A DNA stretch of 64,000 nt from an uncultured Brachyspira sp. (GTDB lineage Bacteria > Spirochaetota > Brachyspiria > Brachyspirales > Brachyspiraceae), in the NCBI RefSeq assembly GCF_910588665.1, contig NZ_CAJUPR010000004.1, forward strand, positions 165,735 to 229,734, in the 5' to 3' direction. Shown here in pieces: positions 1 to 9,325 of this stretch (positions are counted from its first letter, which is position 1; each line of letters begins with the position of its first letter). The notes under the pieces were generated by a model. It had not been told where the DNA came from. It did no database searches and saw only the letters and a program-made list of their open reading frames with translations. A program made the position numbers and the translations under genes.

Positions 1-1383
1 AGATTCAGATATATAATGGTGGACGAATATCAAGACACTAATTTTGCACAGTATAAGCTTACAAGTCTTTTAGCATCAAAGTACAGAAATATTGCCGTAG
101 TAGGAGATGACGATCAAAGCATATATGCATTCAGAGGCGCAGATGTGTCAAATATACTTTCTTTTGAAAATGATTATCCCGATGCAAAAATAGTAACTCT
201 TACAAAAAATTACAGAAGCACAAAGGCTATACTTGAGGCTGCATATTCCGTAATAAGCAATAATACTAATAGAAAAGATAAGCAGGTTATTGCTGAGGGA
301 GAAGAAGGAATACCGCCCACAATAATGCCTTGCGAAGATGAAAGAGAAGAGGCTCAGTTTGTTGCAGATTCTATAATAAACTATTCTATAAGTAAAAAAT
401 TAAATTATGAAGACTTTGCCGTACTTTTTAGAATGAATTCGCAGTCCAGACTTTTTGAAGAGGCTTTCAGATTTAGAGGGCTTCCATATACTGTGGTAGG
501 CGCTTTTCAATTTTATGAGCGTAAAGAGATTAAGGATATATTAGCTTATCTTAATTTATTTATTAATCCTGAAGATGAAGTTTCTTTGATTAGAGTGATA
601 AATATACCTAAAAGAGGAATAGGCGCTGTTGCAATAAATAATCTCAATGAAACCAGCATAAAAAACGGAGTTTCTTTATATCAGACTTTGCTTAATTATG
701 AGAGTATGGAAGATATTTCTCCTAAAGCAAAAGCGGGAATAAAAGATTTTCTTGAAGTTATAGAACATTATCATAATTTATTTACTGTTGATAAAAATGA
801 TATTGAGCGTCCTAAACTATATGAAAATATAAATAAGTTTTTAGATGTTATTGCTTATCATAATGAAGTTTTAAACTCAAGCGACACAAAAGAGCAGGGT
901 ACTAAAAAGATGGAAAATGTGGAATCTCTTATGAACGGCATACTTGAATATGAAAGAGCCAATAAAAATGCCACTTTAAAAAATTATTTGGATAGAATAC
1001 TTATTATGAATATGGAAGAGCAGAATGATGAAGAGGATAAAAAGAAGGGTATTATGCTTATGAGCATACATGCCGCTAAAGGTCTGGAGTTTCCATATGT
1101 ATATATATGCGGTATGGAAGACGGAATTATGCCTCATCATAAAAGTTCGTCAGAGACTGAGATAGAAGAAGAAAGGCGTCTTTGCTATGTTGCTATGACT
1201 AGGGCTAAAAAACATTTAACTCTTACATACTGCAGAAGCCGAACCAAAATGCGTAAAAAGATAGAATGTACTCCTTCCGTATTTTTAGAGGAGATCAGTA
1301 AAAATCTTCCTGAGGAAATGGCTATAAATGAAGAAGAGTTTTTTTCAAATTTGAAAGCATCTTTGAAGCCTGATATAAAATAA
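1..1383 (+). CDS. UvrD/PcrA-type ATP-dependent DNA helicase, C-terminal part
   Basis: Superfamily 1A 3'-5' DNA helicase for repair and replication-fork maintenance. The frame is open from the first base, so the N-terminus with the Walker A motif lies outside the window. Visible motifs in order are DEYQDTN (motif II), VVGDDDQSIYAFRGAD (motif III), NYRS (motif IV), SIHAAKGLEF with GMEDGIMPH (motif V) and EEERRLCYVAMTRAKK (motif VI). This order and spacing are those of UvrD/PcrA. The protein ends soon after motif VI without the long PcrA C-terminal tail, so it may be a shorter Rep/PcrA variant. It is probably active. The exact paralogue cannot be named without the N-terminal half. Confidence 0.92.
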   Translation, partial: RFRYIMVDEYQDTNFAQYKLTSLLASKYRNIAVVGDDDQSIYAFRGADVSNILSFENDYPDAKIVTLTKNYRSTKAILEAAYSVISNNTNRKDKQVIAEGEEGIPPTIMPCEDEREEAQFVADSIINYSISKKLNYEDFAVLFRMNSQSRLFEEAFRFRGLPYTVVGAFQFYERKEIKDILAYLNLFINPEDEVSLIRVINIPKRGIGAVAINNLNETSIKNGVSLYQTLLNYESMEDISPKAKAGIKDFLEVIEHYHNLFTVDKNDIERPKLYENINKFLDVIAYHNEVLNSSDTKEQGTKKMENVESLMNGILEYERANKNATLKNYLDRILIMNMEEQNDEEDKKKGIMLMSIHAAKGLEFPYVYICGMEDGIMPHHKSSSETEIEEERRLCYVAMTRAKKHLTLTYCRSRTKMRKKIECTPSVFLEEISKNLPEEMAINEEEFFSNLKASLKPDIK

Positions 1384-1455
1384 AAATATATTGTAATTAT
1401 TTTATTATAATATTAAATTATATAATACGGATTAACTATAATAAACTGGCATATT

Positions 1456-2439
1456 ATGGGAAGCAGAAAAAGACTTATATTAAGAGAATTAAAAAAATGG
1501 AATAAAGATAATATTATAAGCAATGAGCAGTTTGAAATATTATCAAAAAAATATAAAAATGATTATATAGATTGGCAGCCTATAATAAGAGCAATAATGA
1601 TTATAGGGATTATAATGGTAGCTGCAGGTTTTATATCTTTTATAAGCTTTTATATTTTTTCTATATACTTTATTGCATTTTTATTTACAATATTTTTTAT
1701 ATTAGGATTTGCAATAGATAAGGCTTTAAAAATAAAAGAAATATATCTTCCTAAAACATCTTCCGCTGTAATATGCGTATCATCAATATTTTTATCGGCT
1801 GATATTTTTACTATCTCATATATTATAACAAATAATAAAGATAACTTTATATTTTTATCTCTTATAAGCATTATTATATTTTTTATAATAGCCTATATAA
1901 AGAAAGATTATGCCGTATTATCTATAGCCTTAATAGGACTTATAACTTGGTATGGTTTTGAAGGCTTTGATATATCGGGAATTGATTTAACTCTTAATAA
2001 TTACATAAGATTTATAACAACAAGCATATTTGTATTTTTAATAGGCATAACGGATATTAATAAAAAATTAGGTGTAAAATATTTAAGATTTTCGGTTATT
2101 TATTATAATATAGGATTATTATATTTAAATATAATATTTGCAGTAATGTCTGTATTTGGAAACTCTGATAAAGTTATGATATTTGAGTATAAATCTGAAG
2201 AGATTTTAATATATAGTTTTTTATTTCTGATATCAAATATAATAACTCTTATAATAGGATGCAGATTAAAAAAATTTTCTATAATAAGATGTTCAGTATT
2301 TTTTATTATACTTAATATGTATATAAGATATTTTGAATATTTTTATTTGAAGGTGAATACTTGGATATTTTTTATTATTCTTGGAATCTCCACAATATTA
2401 ATAGGAATAGTGATAGAGAGAATAATAAAATACAGATAA
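1456..2439 (+). CDS. DUF2157-like integral membrane protein
   Basis: Predicted membrane protein of 327 residues. A soluble N-terminal stretch of about 45 residues contains a K/E-rich helix (RELKKWNKDNIISNEQFEIL). About nine to ten hydrophobic helices follow, separated by short charged loops. The N-terminal pattern, a coiled segment telling of 'threshold' helices followed by DWQPIIRAIMIIG, resembles the DUF2157 family, whose function is unknown. It lies 72 bases after the helicase gene and 110 bases before cdaA, with no terminator seen between them. A role in the envelope is inferred only from its hydrophobicity. Confidence 0.6.
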   Translation: MGSRKRLILRELKKWNKDNIISNEQFEILSKKYKNDYIDWQPIIRAIMIIGIIMVAAGFISFISFYIFSIYFIAFLFTIFFILGFAIDKALKIKEIYLPKTSSAVICVSSIFLSADIFTISYIITNNKDNFIFLSLISIIIFFIIAYIKKDYAVLSIALIGLITWYGFEGFDISGIDLTLNNYIRFITTSIFVFLIGITDINKKLGVKYLRFSVIYYNIGLLYLNIIFAVMSVFGNSDKVMIFEYKSEEILIYSFLFLISNIITLIIGCRLKKFSIIRCSVFFIILNMYIRYFEYFYLKVNTWIFFIILGISTILIGIVIERIIKYR

Positions 2440-2512
2440 GAATATTAACAGCAATAATCAATATAAAAGAATAAATTACTATATATTGTTCTAAGGATTA
2501 AATAAAATCATG

Positions 2513-2540
2513 TTTACAAATTAAATATTTATGATATAAT
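2513..2540 (+). promoter_or_regulatory. Candidate sigma-70 promoter of the cdaA operon
   Basis: TTTACA at 2513-2518 and TATAAT at 2535-2540 are separated by 16 bases. The -10 box ends only nine bases before the cdaA ATG at 2550, so a start site at the usual distance would give a leader of only a few bases. Either the message is nearly leaderless or transcription starts further upstream. Confidence 0.5.
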
Positions 2541-2549
2541 TAAAAGGCT

Positions 2550-3332
2550 ATGTTTTATATTATAAATAATTATATATCAACTACAAATTGGCGATATTTC
2601 TTTTATGGTCTTGATATAATATTAGTAGCAGTTCTGTTTTATATAGTATATATGTTAATGTATAATACCCGTGCTTACAGCATAGCGGCAGGTTTTATAA
2701 TATTATTTTTTATAACTCTGATAGCAAAAATTTTCGGTCTTTCCACATTATCTTGGATATTTGATAAATTTTTTCAGGTAGGTCTTATAGCCATAGTCGT
2801 ATTATTCCAAGCTGAAATAAAGCATGCCCTTAGAATATTGGGGGCGAGAGTATTTTTTAAAAAGTCATTCAGATATAATGAGGATCAGATTCAAAAGATA
2901 CTAAGCGCCACATTTAATTTATCGTATAAGGGTTTCGGAGCTTTGATAGTTTTTCAAAAAAATATATCTCTGCATTCTTTAGTTGATAGGGCAGTAAGAC
3001 TTAATGCAGATATATCAATAGAACTTGTTGAGACTATATTTTTTAAAAATAATCCTATTCATGACGGAGCAGCTATAATAATGGAAAATAGAATAGCTGC
3101 CGCAAGCGCATATCTTCCGCTTACAGAAATGGAGCCTAAAATAAAAAACAGAAGGCTCGGCACAAGACATAGAGCAGCTCTTGGAATATCCGAGCAGACT
3201 GATGCCGTAGTTATAGCTGTTTCGGAAGAGACTCAATGTGTGTCTATTGTTCATAACGGTATATTGGAATATAATCTGAACAGAGAGGAATTGGATAAAA
3301 GACTTGGAGAACTTTTAGAGATAAAAAAATGA
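2550..3332 (+). CDS. cdaA: Diadenylate cyclase CdaA (c-di-AMP synthase)
   Basis: Condenses two ATP molecules to cyclic di-AMP, a second messenger for potassium, osmotic and cell-wall homeostasis. The 260-residue length is typical of CdaA. Three N-terminal hydrophobic helices (about residues 15-95) are followed by the DAC (DisA_N) domain. The two diagnostic motifs are present: DGA within PIHDGAAII and RHR within GTRHRAALGISE. These bind ATP and metal. The next gene encodes a YbbR-repeat protein overlapping by four bases, which reproduces the cdaA-cdaR arrangement known from Firmicutes and other phyla. No phosphodiesterase for c-di-AMP lies in the window. Confidence 0.95.
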   Translation: MFYIINNYISTTNWRYFFYGLDIILVAVLFYIVYMLMYNTRAYSIAAGFIILFFITLIAKIFGLSTLSWIFDKFFQVGLIAIVVLFQAEIKHALRILGARVFFKKSFRYNEDQIQKILSATFNLSYKGFGALIVFQKNISLHSLVDRAVRLNADISIELVETIFFKNNPIHDGAAIIMENRIAAASAYLPLTEMEPKIKNRRLGTRHRAALGISEQTDAVVIAVSEETQCVSIVHNGILEYNLNREELDKRLGELLEIKK

Positions 3333-4327
3333 GCGATAAAAAAAATATAACTTTAAAAAAATTTGATTTGAAAAGAATATTTCTTATTATAGCAAATAGA
3401 TTTAATATAAAATTATTATGTCTTTTAATGTCTTTTTTATTATTTTTATTTGTAAGATATCAGAAAGAATATACTAAAGATTATATTACTAAAATAGAAA
3501 TCAGAAATACTCCTTCAGGATTATTAATAGCTAATTATATACCTGAAAATGTTACAATTACTTTAAAAGGATTTAAAGATAATGTATATGAACTTCCGAC
3601 AGAATTCAGCTCATATATTAATCTTACTAATGCCGAAATAGGAAGCAATATGTACGATGTGTATTTAGCGGGAGATATAGACTATTCTAAAATGAATATT
3701 ACTGTAAATCCGAATAAAATACCTGTAGTTTTAGATGAATTATCATATAAAACAGTTCCTATAGCTGTTCCCATAATCGGAGACCCGTTATTGGGATTAA
3801 CAGTAGATGATATAATAGTAAACCCGTCAAATACTATAATTTCAGGACCTAAGACATTGATACATGAAATAAATAAAGTTGAAACATATAACTTAGATTT
3901 AACAGGTAAATTTTCAGATTATTCCGCAATATCAAGGATATATCTGCCTAAAAATATAAAATCAGATGTTTCAAGAGTCAGCATTAATGTATTATTCAAT
4001 AAATATGTTGAAATTATTGAGTTTAGCAATATAGCTGTTAATATAGATAATTTAAACAGTAAATTTAATATTAACAGCGTACATCCGTTTATTGTAAATA
4101 AATTAGTTTTAGAAGCAAACAAATCTGTTTCTTCAAATATAAGCATCAGCGATATTTTATTATATATAGATTTAAAAAATATGACTAATGCTGGTATATA
4201 TTCAAATGTATCTGTAGAGGCTGATATACCTATTTACACTAAACTTCTGGAGATAGAACCTTCATTTTTTGACATAGAATTAATAGACAGAGAAACATCA
4301 AATAATCAAAAAATAACGGCAGATTAA
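3329..4327 (+). CDS. YbbR-domain protein, CdaR-like
   Basis: Likely membrane-anchored extracytoplasmic regulator of the cyclase encoded just upstream. One hydrophobic helix (about residues 27-45) is followed by about 280 residues of beta-rich sequence. This contains repeated YbbR-like segments such as ENVTITLKGFKDN and NPSNTIISGPKTLI, the latter carrying the characteristic 'V.P..v.v.Gp...i..i..v' pattern. The start overlaps the cdaA stop by four bases, which indicates translational coupling. In other bacteria CdaR binds the CdaA membrane part and modulates c-di-AMP output. That role here is inferred from family and context. Confidence 0.82.
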   Translation: MSDKKNITLKKFDLKRIFLIIANRFNIKLLCLLMSFLLFLFVRYQKEYTKDYITKIEIRNTPSGLLIANYIPENVTITLKGFKDNVYELPTEFSSYINLTNAEIGSNMYDVYLAGDIDYSKMNITVNPNKIPVVLDELSYKTVPIAVPIIGDPLLGLTVDDIIVNPSNTIISGPKTLIHEINKVETYNLDLTGKFSDYSAISRIYLPKNIKSDVSRVSINVLFNKYVEIIEFSNIAVNIDNLNSKFNINSVHPFIVNKLVLEANKSVSSNISISDILLYIDLKNMTNAGIYSNVSVEADIPIYTKLLEIEPSFFDIELIDRETSNNQKITAD

Positions 4328-4333
4328 TAAATA

Positions 4334-4696
4334 ATGAAAAGATTAAGATACGGAGATATATTAATATTTTTATTCATAATTATTTTTTCTTTATTTTATG
4401 CTAATACATTAATATCATACAGAAGCGCTAAAATAATAATAGATTCTTGTGACAAATCGTTCAGATATGATTTGAATTATGACAGAGAAGTTAAAGTAAT
4501 AGGTTTATTGGGAGAATCAGAAGTAGCGATAAGTAATAATCGGGTTATGTTTAAAAGCTCTCCATGCAGAGATAAATTATGTATTAAGGCAGGCGCATTA
4601 AAGAATGCTCCTATAATATGCATGCCTAACGGCGTATCCATAAGATTTGAAAAAAATATTGAAAATGATATAAAAATAGATTCTGTAGTTCAGTAG
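4334..4696 (+). CDS. NusG domain II-like small exported/membrane protein
   Basis: A 120-residue protein with one N-terminal hydrophobic helix (about residues 8-27), then a compact extracytoplasmic domain. The pattern SSPCRDKLCIKAG...APIICMPNGVSIRF is that of NusG_II-type proteins (DUF1312), in which the C-x4-C motif precedes a 'P..ivC.P..v.v.i' strand. The start lies only six bases after the YbbR gene stop and the next gene begins seven bases after its own stop, so it belongs to the cdaA operon. In other bacteria such genes sit next to Gx transporters, as here. The molecular function is unknown. Confidence 0.75.
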   Translation: MKRLRYGDILIFLFIIIFSLFYANTLISYRSAKIIIDSCDKSFRYDLNYDREVKVIGLLGESEVAISNNRVMFKSSPCRDKLCIKAGALKNAPIICMPNGVSIRFEKNIENDIKIDSVVQ

Positions 4697-4703
4697 GAGA
4701 GTT

Positions 4704-5228
4704 ATGATATTTTTAGAAAATATAAAACTTCATAAGAGAAAGCGGAGAATATATGATATAATATTTTTTGCTTTTTTATCATCTTTCATAGCGGCTGTTG
4801 AAAATATGTTTCCGAGACCGATACCGTATTTTAGAATAGGTTTTTCTTTTGTGGTTATATTAATTATAATAGATGCCTTCAGTTTAAAAGAATTATTATT
4901 ATTGATATTAATAAAAAATGTTTCGGTTGCTTTAGTTTTTGCCTATATACTAACGCCTCCTTTTTATTTAGGTCTGTTGGGCGGAATAACATCTATTATG
5001 ATAATGAAATTAATGAGTTATTTTAAAAATATATTTTCTCTTTTTGGAATAAGCTTAGCAGGTTCTTTAATCAGCAATTTATCGCAGGCTTTTTTATCTA
5101 AATATTTATTTAAATTGCAGGATATAAGATTTTTGATTGTGCCCGTATTTATATTATCTCTTATTACAGGAAGCATAGTCGGTATTATATCTATGATATT
5201 ATTTTCAGATAATAAAAAAAATATATGA
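4704..5228 (+). CDS. Gx transporter family / HepA-like membrane protein
   Basis: A 174-residue membrane protein with about five hydrophobic helices. The segment AVENMFPRPIPYFRIGFSF is typical of the Gx transporter family, also annotated as heptaprenyl diphosphate synthase component I. The protein resembles small ECF-like S components. A clear ribosome site (GGAG) precedes the ATG. It is the last gene of the cdaA operon and is followed by a strong hairpin at 5289-5321. The substrate is unknown, and polyprenyl metabolism is only one annotation tradition for this family. Confidence 0.72.
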   Translation: MIFLENIKLHKRKRRIYDIIFFAFLSSFIAAVENMFPRPIPYFRIGFSFVVILIIIDAFSLKELLLLILIKNVSVALVFAYILTPPFYLGLLGGITSIMIMKLMSYFKNIFSLFGISLAGSLISNLSQAFLSKYLFKLQDIRFLIVPVFILSLITGSIVGIISMILFSDNKKNI

Positions 5229-5288
5229 TAATTTTATGCTTGAAGATTTATATTATTAATTTTAATTGATATTTTATTTAATAATAAA

Positions 5289-5321
5289 AAACGGCAGTTA
5301 ATATTTTCATTAACGCCGTTT
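5289..5321. terminator. Bidirectional intrinsic terminator
   Basis: AAACGGC...GTTAAT pairs with ATTAAC...GCCGTTT with one bulged base and a six-base loop. It is flanked by A-rich sequence on the left and a T-run (5323-5330) on the right, so it can stop transcription from both directions. It sits between the convergent Gx transporter and chemoreceptor genes. Confidence 0.85.
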
Positions 5322-5342
5322 AATTTTTTTAATAACTATTAA

Positions 5343-7004
5343 TTAAACTTTAAAAAAATGCATTAGGTCAACTAATTCTTTAGCCTGACTCATTAAAGCC
5401 TCCGAAGAAGCTGTTGTTTCCTCTACTAAAGAAGCATTTTGCTGAGTGGATTGATCCATCTGCGAAATGGCTACATTAACCTGATCAACTCCAGCCTGCT
5501 GCTCCACAGCCATAGAGCTTATATCCTGCATAATTCTTGAAGTATCTTCTATTTTATTTTCAATATCTATAAATATTTCTTTAGATTGTCTTGCAGTTTC
5601 AGTAGCAGTTTTTATTTTTTCATTGGAATCTGCAATCAGAGATGTTATATCTTTAACCGAAGACTGACTTGTCTGTGCTAAATTCCTAACTTCGCTTGCA
5701 ACAACGGCAAAACCTTTTCCCTGTTCTCCTGCACGCGCTGCCTCTACCGCCGCATTAAGAGCAAGTATATTAGTCTGAAAAGCTATATTTTCTATTATTT
5801 TTATAATATCAGTTATTTTATTGCTTGCCTCATATACAAGTTCTATATTATTGGTGGTAGCCTCTATTATGCTTCCCGCTTCCTGAACCGATTTTTCAGA
5901 ATCCTGCATCATTTTATTTCCTATTACTGAATTATCAGCGGAAGATTTTATTGTAGATGCTATCTGTTCTATGGATGATGCTGTTTCTTCCAAATGTGAA
6001 GCCTGCATTTCCGTTCTATGCGATAAATCTGCATTTCCCTGCGCTATTTCAGTAGCGGCTTCGGATATTGATTTAGAACTTTCAAGTACTCTGGATATGA
6101 TATCTTTTAATTTTTCTATCATATTATGAAAATTATTAAGAAGCAAAGAAAATTCATTATTTCCTTTTATTTTGCTTTCATCTATTTTTACCCCCAAATT
6201 GCCGTTGGATATTTCAGAAGCTAAACGCATACATAAACTTAGATTCCTGCCTAATCTTCTTGCTAAATAAGTTAAAAGTATCACAACGGAAAATCCGACA
6301 ATAAACAGACATATAAAAAATAAAATATTATATTTTTTTACTTTTGAGGTAGCTTTCTGTAAATTCAGATTATTGCTTTGATAAAGTACATCAAAAAACT
6401 GATTTATAGGAGATATTATTTCAGAAACTTTTTCTTCATAGGATTTGCCATTAACAAGTTCTATGGCCTCAAGCTGTACTGTCTTATATTCATCTGGTAT
6501 CTTTCCGTCAGGTGTTTTCGGAATATTTTTTATTAATTCCATAGCTTCAATTTCTAATTTTACCAAATCTTCGGAACGCTTTTTAGATAAAGTAAGAAAA
6601 TCAAACATCTCTTTAGAAAAGTTTAAATCCTTCATAACATTAGAGTATGATTTAGCTTCTCCATCGCCTGAAGGCTTATTTCCGCTTCCTAAATAAATAG
6701 ACCAATATAAACCTCTGTCATAATCTATAGGAGTAGCTTTTTGCCCTCCCGATATGGCTATGCAGTCATTATATGCCTGTTCATATTTTGAATCGCCTGT
6801 TGCTACATAGCTTCTTACAAACTGTGTCAGAAATGCTGAATTTTGCTGATATTGCCTTGCTATTGCCTGCGATTTTATAGTATGCTGATAAATACGGCTG
6901 TACTCTTTTACGCTTATTGCTATTCTAATCTGCAGATATATAAGCATAAAAATAAAAGCTAAAATATATATTCCAAATATTATAAAACTTGTTCTTATTT
7001 TCAT
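5343..7004 (-). CDS. Methyl-accepting chemotaxis protein
   Basis: Transmembrane chemoreceptor signalling to CheA/CheW. It has 553 residues: a first membrane helix at about 9-29, an extracytoplasmic helical sensor of roughly 195 residues, a second membrane helix near 228-250, a HAMP region to about 305, then the MA signalling domain. The hairpin tip is canonical (NAAVEAARAGEQGKGFAVVA followed by SEVRNLAQ). Methylation-helix features such as the DLSHRTEMQASHLEETASSIEQ pattern and a C-terminal QNASLVEETTASSEAL helix are present. The ATG is preceded by AGAGGTG. It appears monocistronic and ends at the hairpin at 5289-5321. The ligand cannot be predicted. Confidence 0.95.
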   Translation of the reverse strand: MKIRTSFIIFGIYILAFIFMLIYLQIRIAISVKEYSRIYQHTIKSQAIARQYQQNSAFLTQFVRSYVATGDSKYEQAYNDCIAISGGQKATPIDYDRGLYWSIYLGSGNKPSGDGEAKSYSNVMKDLNFSKEMFDFLTLSKKRSEDLVKLEIEAMELIKNIPKTPDGKIPDEYKTVQLEAIELVNGKSYEEKVSEIISPINQFFDVLYQSNNLNLQKATSKVKKYNILFFICLFIVGFSVVILLTYLARRLGRNLSLCMRLASEISNGNLGVKIDESKIKGNNEFSLLLNNFHNMIEKLKDIISRVLESSKSISEAATEIAQGNADLSHRTEMQASHLEETASSIEQIASTIKSSADNSVIGNKMMQDSEKSVQEAGSIIEATTNNIELVYEASNKITDIIKIIENIAFQTNILALNAAVEAARAGEQGKGFAVVASEVRNLAQTSQSSVKDITSLIADSNEKIKTATETARQSKEIFIDIENKIEDTSRIMQDISSMAVEQQAGVDQVNVAISQMDQSTQQNASLVEETTASSEALMSQAKELVDLMHFFKV

Positions 7005-7214
7005 AAATTCGGCACCTCTTTGAGAATAGTTTTTTATTATTTCGGTATTAATATCTATAAATTTATTTAAAACATATTAAAAATGATATATAATTAAATA
7101 TAACAATTATTTATATTTAATACATAAAAAAAAAATTATAATAAAACACTTGAATATTATTAATAATAAATTTAAAATATATTTTTAAAATAAAAAAAAT
7201 TAACAGGTGAATCT

Positions 7215-8399
7215 ATGAAAAATAAAGAGATGCTAAAAATTATGATAGGTTTTTTCAATATAGTCATATTCAGAGATATACTTAAAACAAAAGTTATAAA
7301 GAAACTTATAAGATTTTTAAATAATTATGATTCTGACAGCATAAAAGCATTGGATTATTACAGCAGTTTTTTATATGAATTATTTAAATACAATGACAAT
7401 ATATCTGATTATATATTAGAACAAATTATTAGAGATAATAATATATATATAAGAAAGATTATAAAAAAAGAAATTATAAATAAAAATTTAGAAGAAGCAT
7501 TAAAAAATGAGCTGGATTTTTTTAGTTTTTTATCTTCATTTGATTTTAATGCTTTATTTTCCTCAGAGTATTTTGAAAATATATGCAGATTAGAAAGCAG
7601 AAAAATTGATTTTTATGATATTTACGGAAATTATATAAAAGAGATAGATAAAAAAGGATACGGAATCTTCTATAATAATAATATGTTTATTCTTGACGAT
7701 AAAAAAAATATTATACCAGCTAAACATAAAGATATGCAGGATATAAAAGAATTATTTGGATATGAAACGGAGAGAAACAAAGTTGTTTTAAATACTAAGA
7801 ATTTATTAGAAGGAAAAAAAGCTAATAATATACTGCTTTACGGAGATGCAGGAACTGGAAAAAGCAGCACTATAAAAGCTTTGGCAAATTTATTTAAAGA
7901 TGAAGGATTAAGGCTTATAGAGATTAAAAAGAGCCAGCTTTCGTTTATAACAGATATAATAGAAAAATTAAGTTCAAGCCCGCTTAAATTTATAATATTT
8001 ATAGATGATTTAACTTTTTCTTCAAGTGACGACACTTTCTCATATTTAAAGGCAGTACTTGAGGGAGGAGTAAATTCTTTTCCTTCAAATATTTTAGTTT
8101 ATGCAACTTCAAATTATAGGCATTTAATAAAAGAAAATTTCAATGACAGAACCGGAGATGATATTCATTCCGAAGATACAATTCAGCAGATAATAAGCTT
8201 AACCAGCAGATTCGGATTAGTTATAACTTTTCAAAGACCTGATAAAGATTTATTTGCAGATATAGTTTTATCTTATGCCGAAAATAATAATATTCAAATG
8301 GATAAAGAAGAACTTATAAAAAAAGCTGAAAGCTATGCCATAAGAAGCGCAGGAAGAAGTCCGAGAGCGGCTAAGCAGTTTATAGAATCCATAATATAG
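7215..8399 (+). CDS. DUF815-type AAA ATPase
   Basis: Cytoplasmic P-loop ATPase of 394 residues. The N-terminal half is helical and unrecognised. The C-terminal half has Walker A GDAGTGKSS near residue 215, a Walker B-like FIIFIDDLTF, a sensor-1-like VYATSNYRHL, and an arginine-rich C-terminal helix (SAGRSPRAAKQF). The arrangement NILLYGDAGTGKSS...SNILVYATSNYRHLIKENF is characteristic of DUF815, an AAA family of unknown role. It is transcribed divergently from the chemoreceptor across a 210-base AT-rich gap and is convergent with the phosphoesterase gene. Substrate and partner are unknown. Confidence 0.8.
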   Translation: MKNKEMLKIMIGFFNIVIFRDILKTKVIKKLIRFLNNYDSDSIKALDYYSSFLYELFKYNDNISDYILEQIIRDNNIYIRKIIKKEIINKNLEEALKNELDFFSFLSSFDFNALFSSEYFENICRLESRKIDFYDIYGNYIKEIDKKGYGIFYNNNMFILDDKKNIIPAKHKDMQDIKELFGYETERNKVVLNTKNLLEGKKANNILLYGDAGTGKSSTIKALANLFKDEGLRLIEIKKSQLSFITDIIEKLSSSPLKFIIFIDDLTFSSSDDTFSYLKAVLEGGVNSFPSNILVYATSNYRHLIKENFNDRTGDDIHSEDTIQQIISLTSRFGLVITFQRPDKDLFADIVLSYAENNNIQMDKEELIKKAESYAIRSAGRSPRAAKQFIESII

Positions 8400-8424
8400 A
8401 AGCCTAATATTGTTTTTATGAAAA

Positions 8425-9306
8425 TTATTTTTGCTTTCTTTTAAGAGTCATTATTACAGTTTCAGGATATGCGAATAATCTAAAAGGAAGAAGTACAGCA
8501 CCTATTCCAGATGTTATATAAACTTTCATGTTTCCATAATTCATAACACCGTAAACTGATTGAAAATAAGGATATTTTTTATTTTTATTCAGTCTTTCCA
8601 AAATACCCAAAGGAATAAAACTTATTTGAAGTCCATGAGTATGACCGGATAAAAATAAGTCTATTAATTTATCATATCCTTTTTCTTCTGCTATTTTTAA
8701 AGGCATATTAGGTTCATGAGAAAGAAGTATATTAAAATCATTAGATTTAACATTGTATGTGGCAGCATCAAAGTTTATATTGTCTGTTAAATAATCGCCG
8801 ATTCCTCCTATAGATATATAGTCTCCGACTTCATTTGTAATAAATAAAATATTATTATCCATAAGATTAAATCCGTTTGAATATAGGGCATTTGAAATAT
8901 CTTTTTTACTTTCCCAGTTATCATGATTTCCTAAAACGGAGTATTTCCCGTATTTAGCTTCTAATCCCTCTATGCCTTTTGAAAATTTATCTGTATTCTT
9001 ACGGTTATAATGCTTAAATATATGCGGAGCACTGTAAATATAGTCTCCAAGAAATAATATCATATCTGGTTTTGCCTGCATTATTATATCTGACATTTTT
9101 TTTATATGTTTTTCTGATATATAAAGCCCCGCATGCATATCCGCCGCTAAGGCAATTTTTATATTATCAAAACTTTCGGGCAAATCTTCAAACTCTAATG
9201 TAATATGCCTGACTATTATAGTATGCATAGTTTTATACATATATATGCTTAAGTATACTGATAATACTATAATGATTATTAATATTATTTTAATTCTCTT
9301 TGTCAT
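8425..9306 (-). CDS. Membrane-anchored metallophosphoesterase
   Basis: Calcineurin-like phosphoesterase of 293 residues with an N-terminal signal-anchor (about residues 5-24). The metal-binding set is complete and ordered: AADMHAG (D-x-H), FLGDYIYS (GD), LGNHDNW (GNHD), LLSHEPN and LSGHTHGLQ (GHTH). Length and architecture match the YkuE/YaeI-like group, some of which act on lipid-linked phosphates such as UDP-diacylglucosamine. That specificity is not proven here. It lies 19 bases downstream of the FtsX-like permease gene on the same strand, so the two may be co-transcribed. Confidence 0.88.
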   Translation of the reverse strand: MTKRIKIILIIIIVLSVYLSIYMYKTMHTIIVRHITLEFEDLPESFDNIKIALAADMHAGLYISEKHIKKMSDIIMQAKPDMILFLGDYIYSAPHIFKHYNRKNTDKFSKGIEGLEAKYGKYSVLGNHDNWESKKDISNALYSNGFNLMDNNILFITNEVGDYISIGGIGDYLTDNINFDAATYNVKSNDFNILLSHEPNMPLKIAEEKGYDKLIDLFLSGHTHGLQISFIPLGILERLNKNKKYPYFQSVYGVMNYGNMKVYITSGIGAVLLPFRLFAYPETVIMTLKRKQK

Positions 9307-9325
9307 TTCTTTTACGCTCTTAAAA

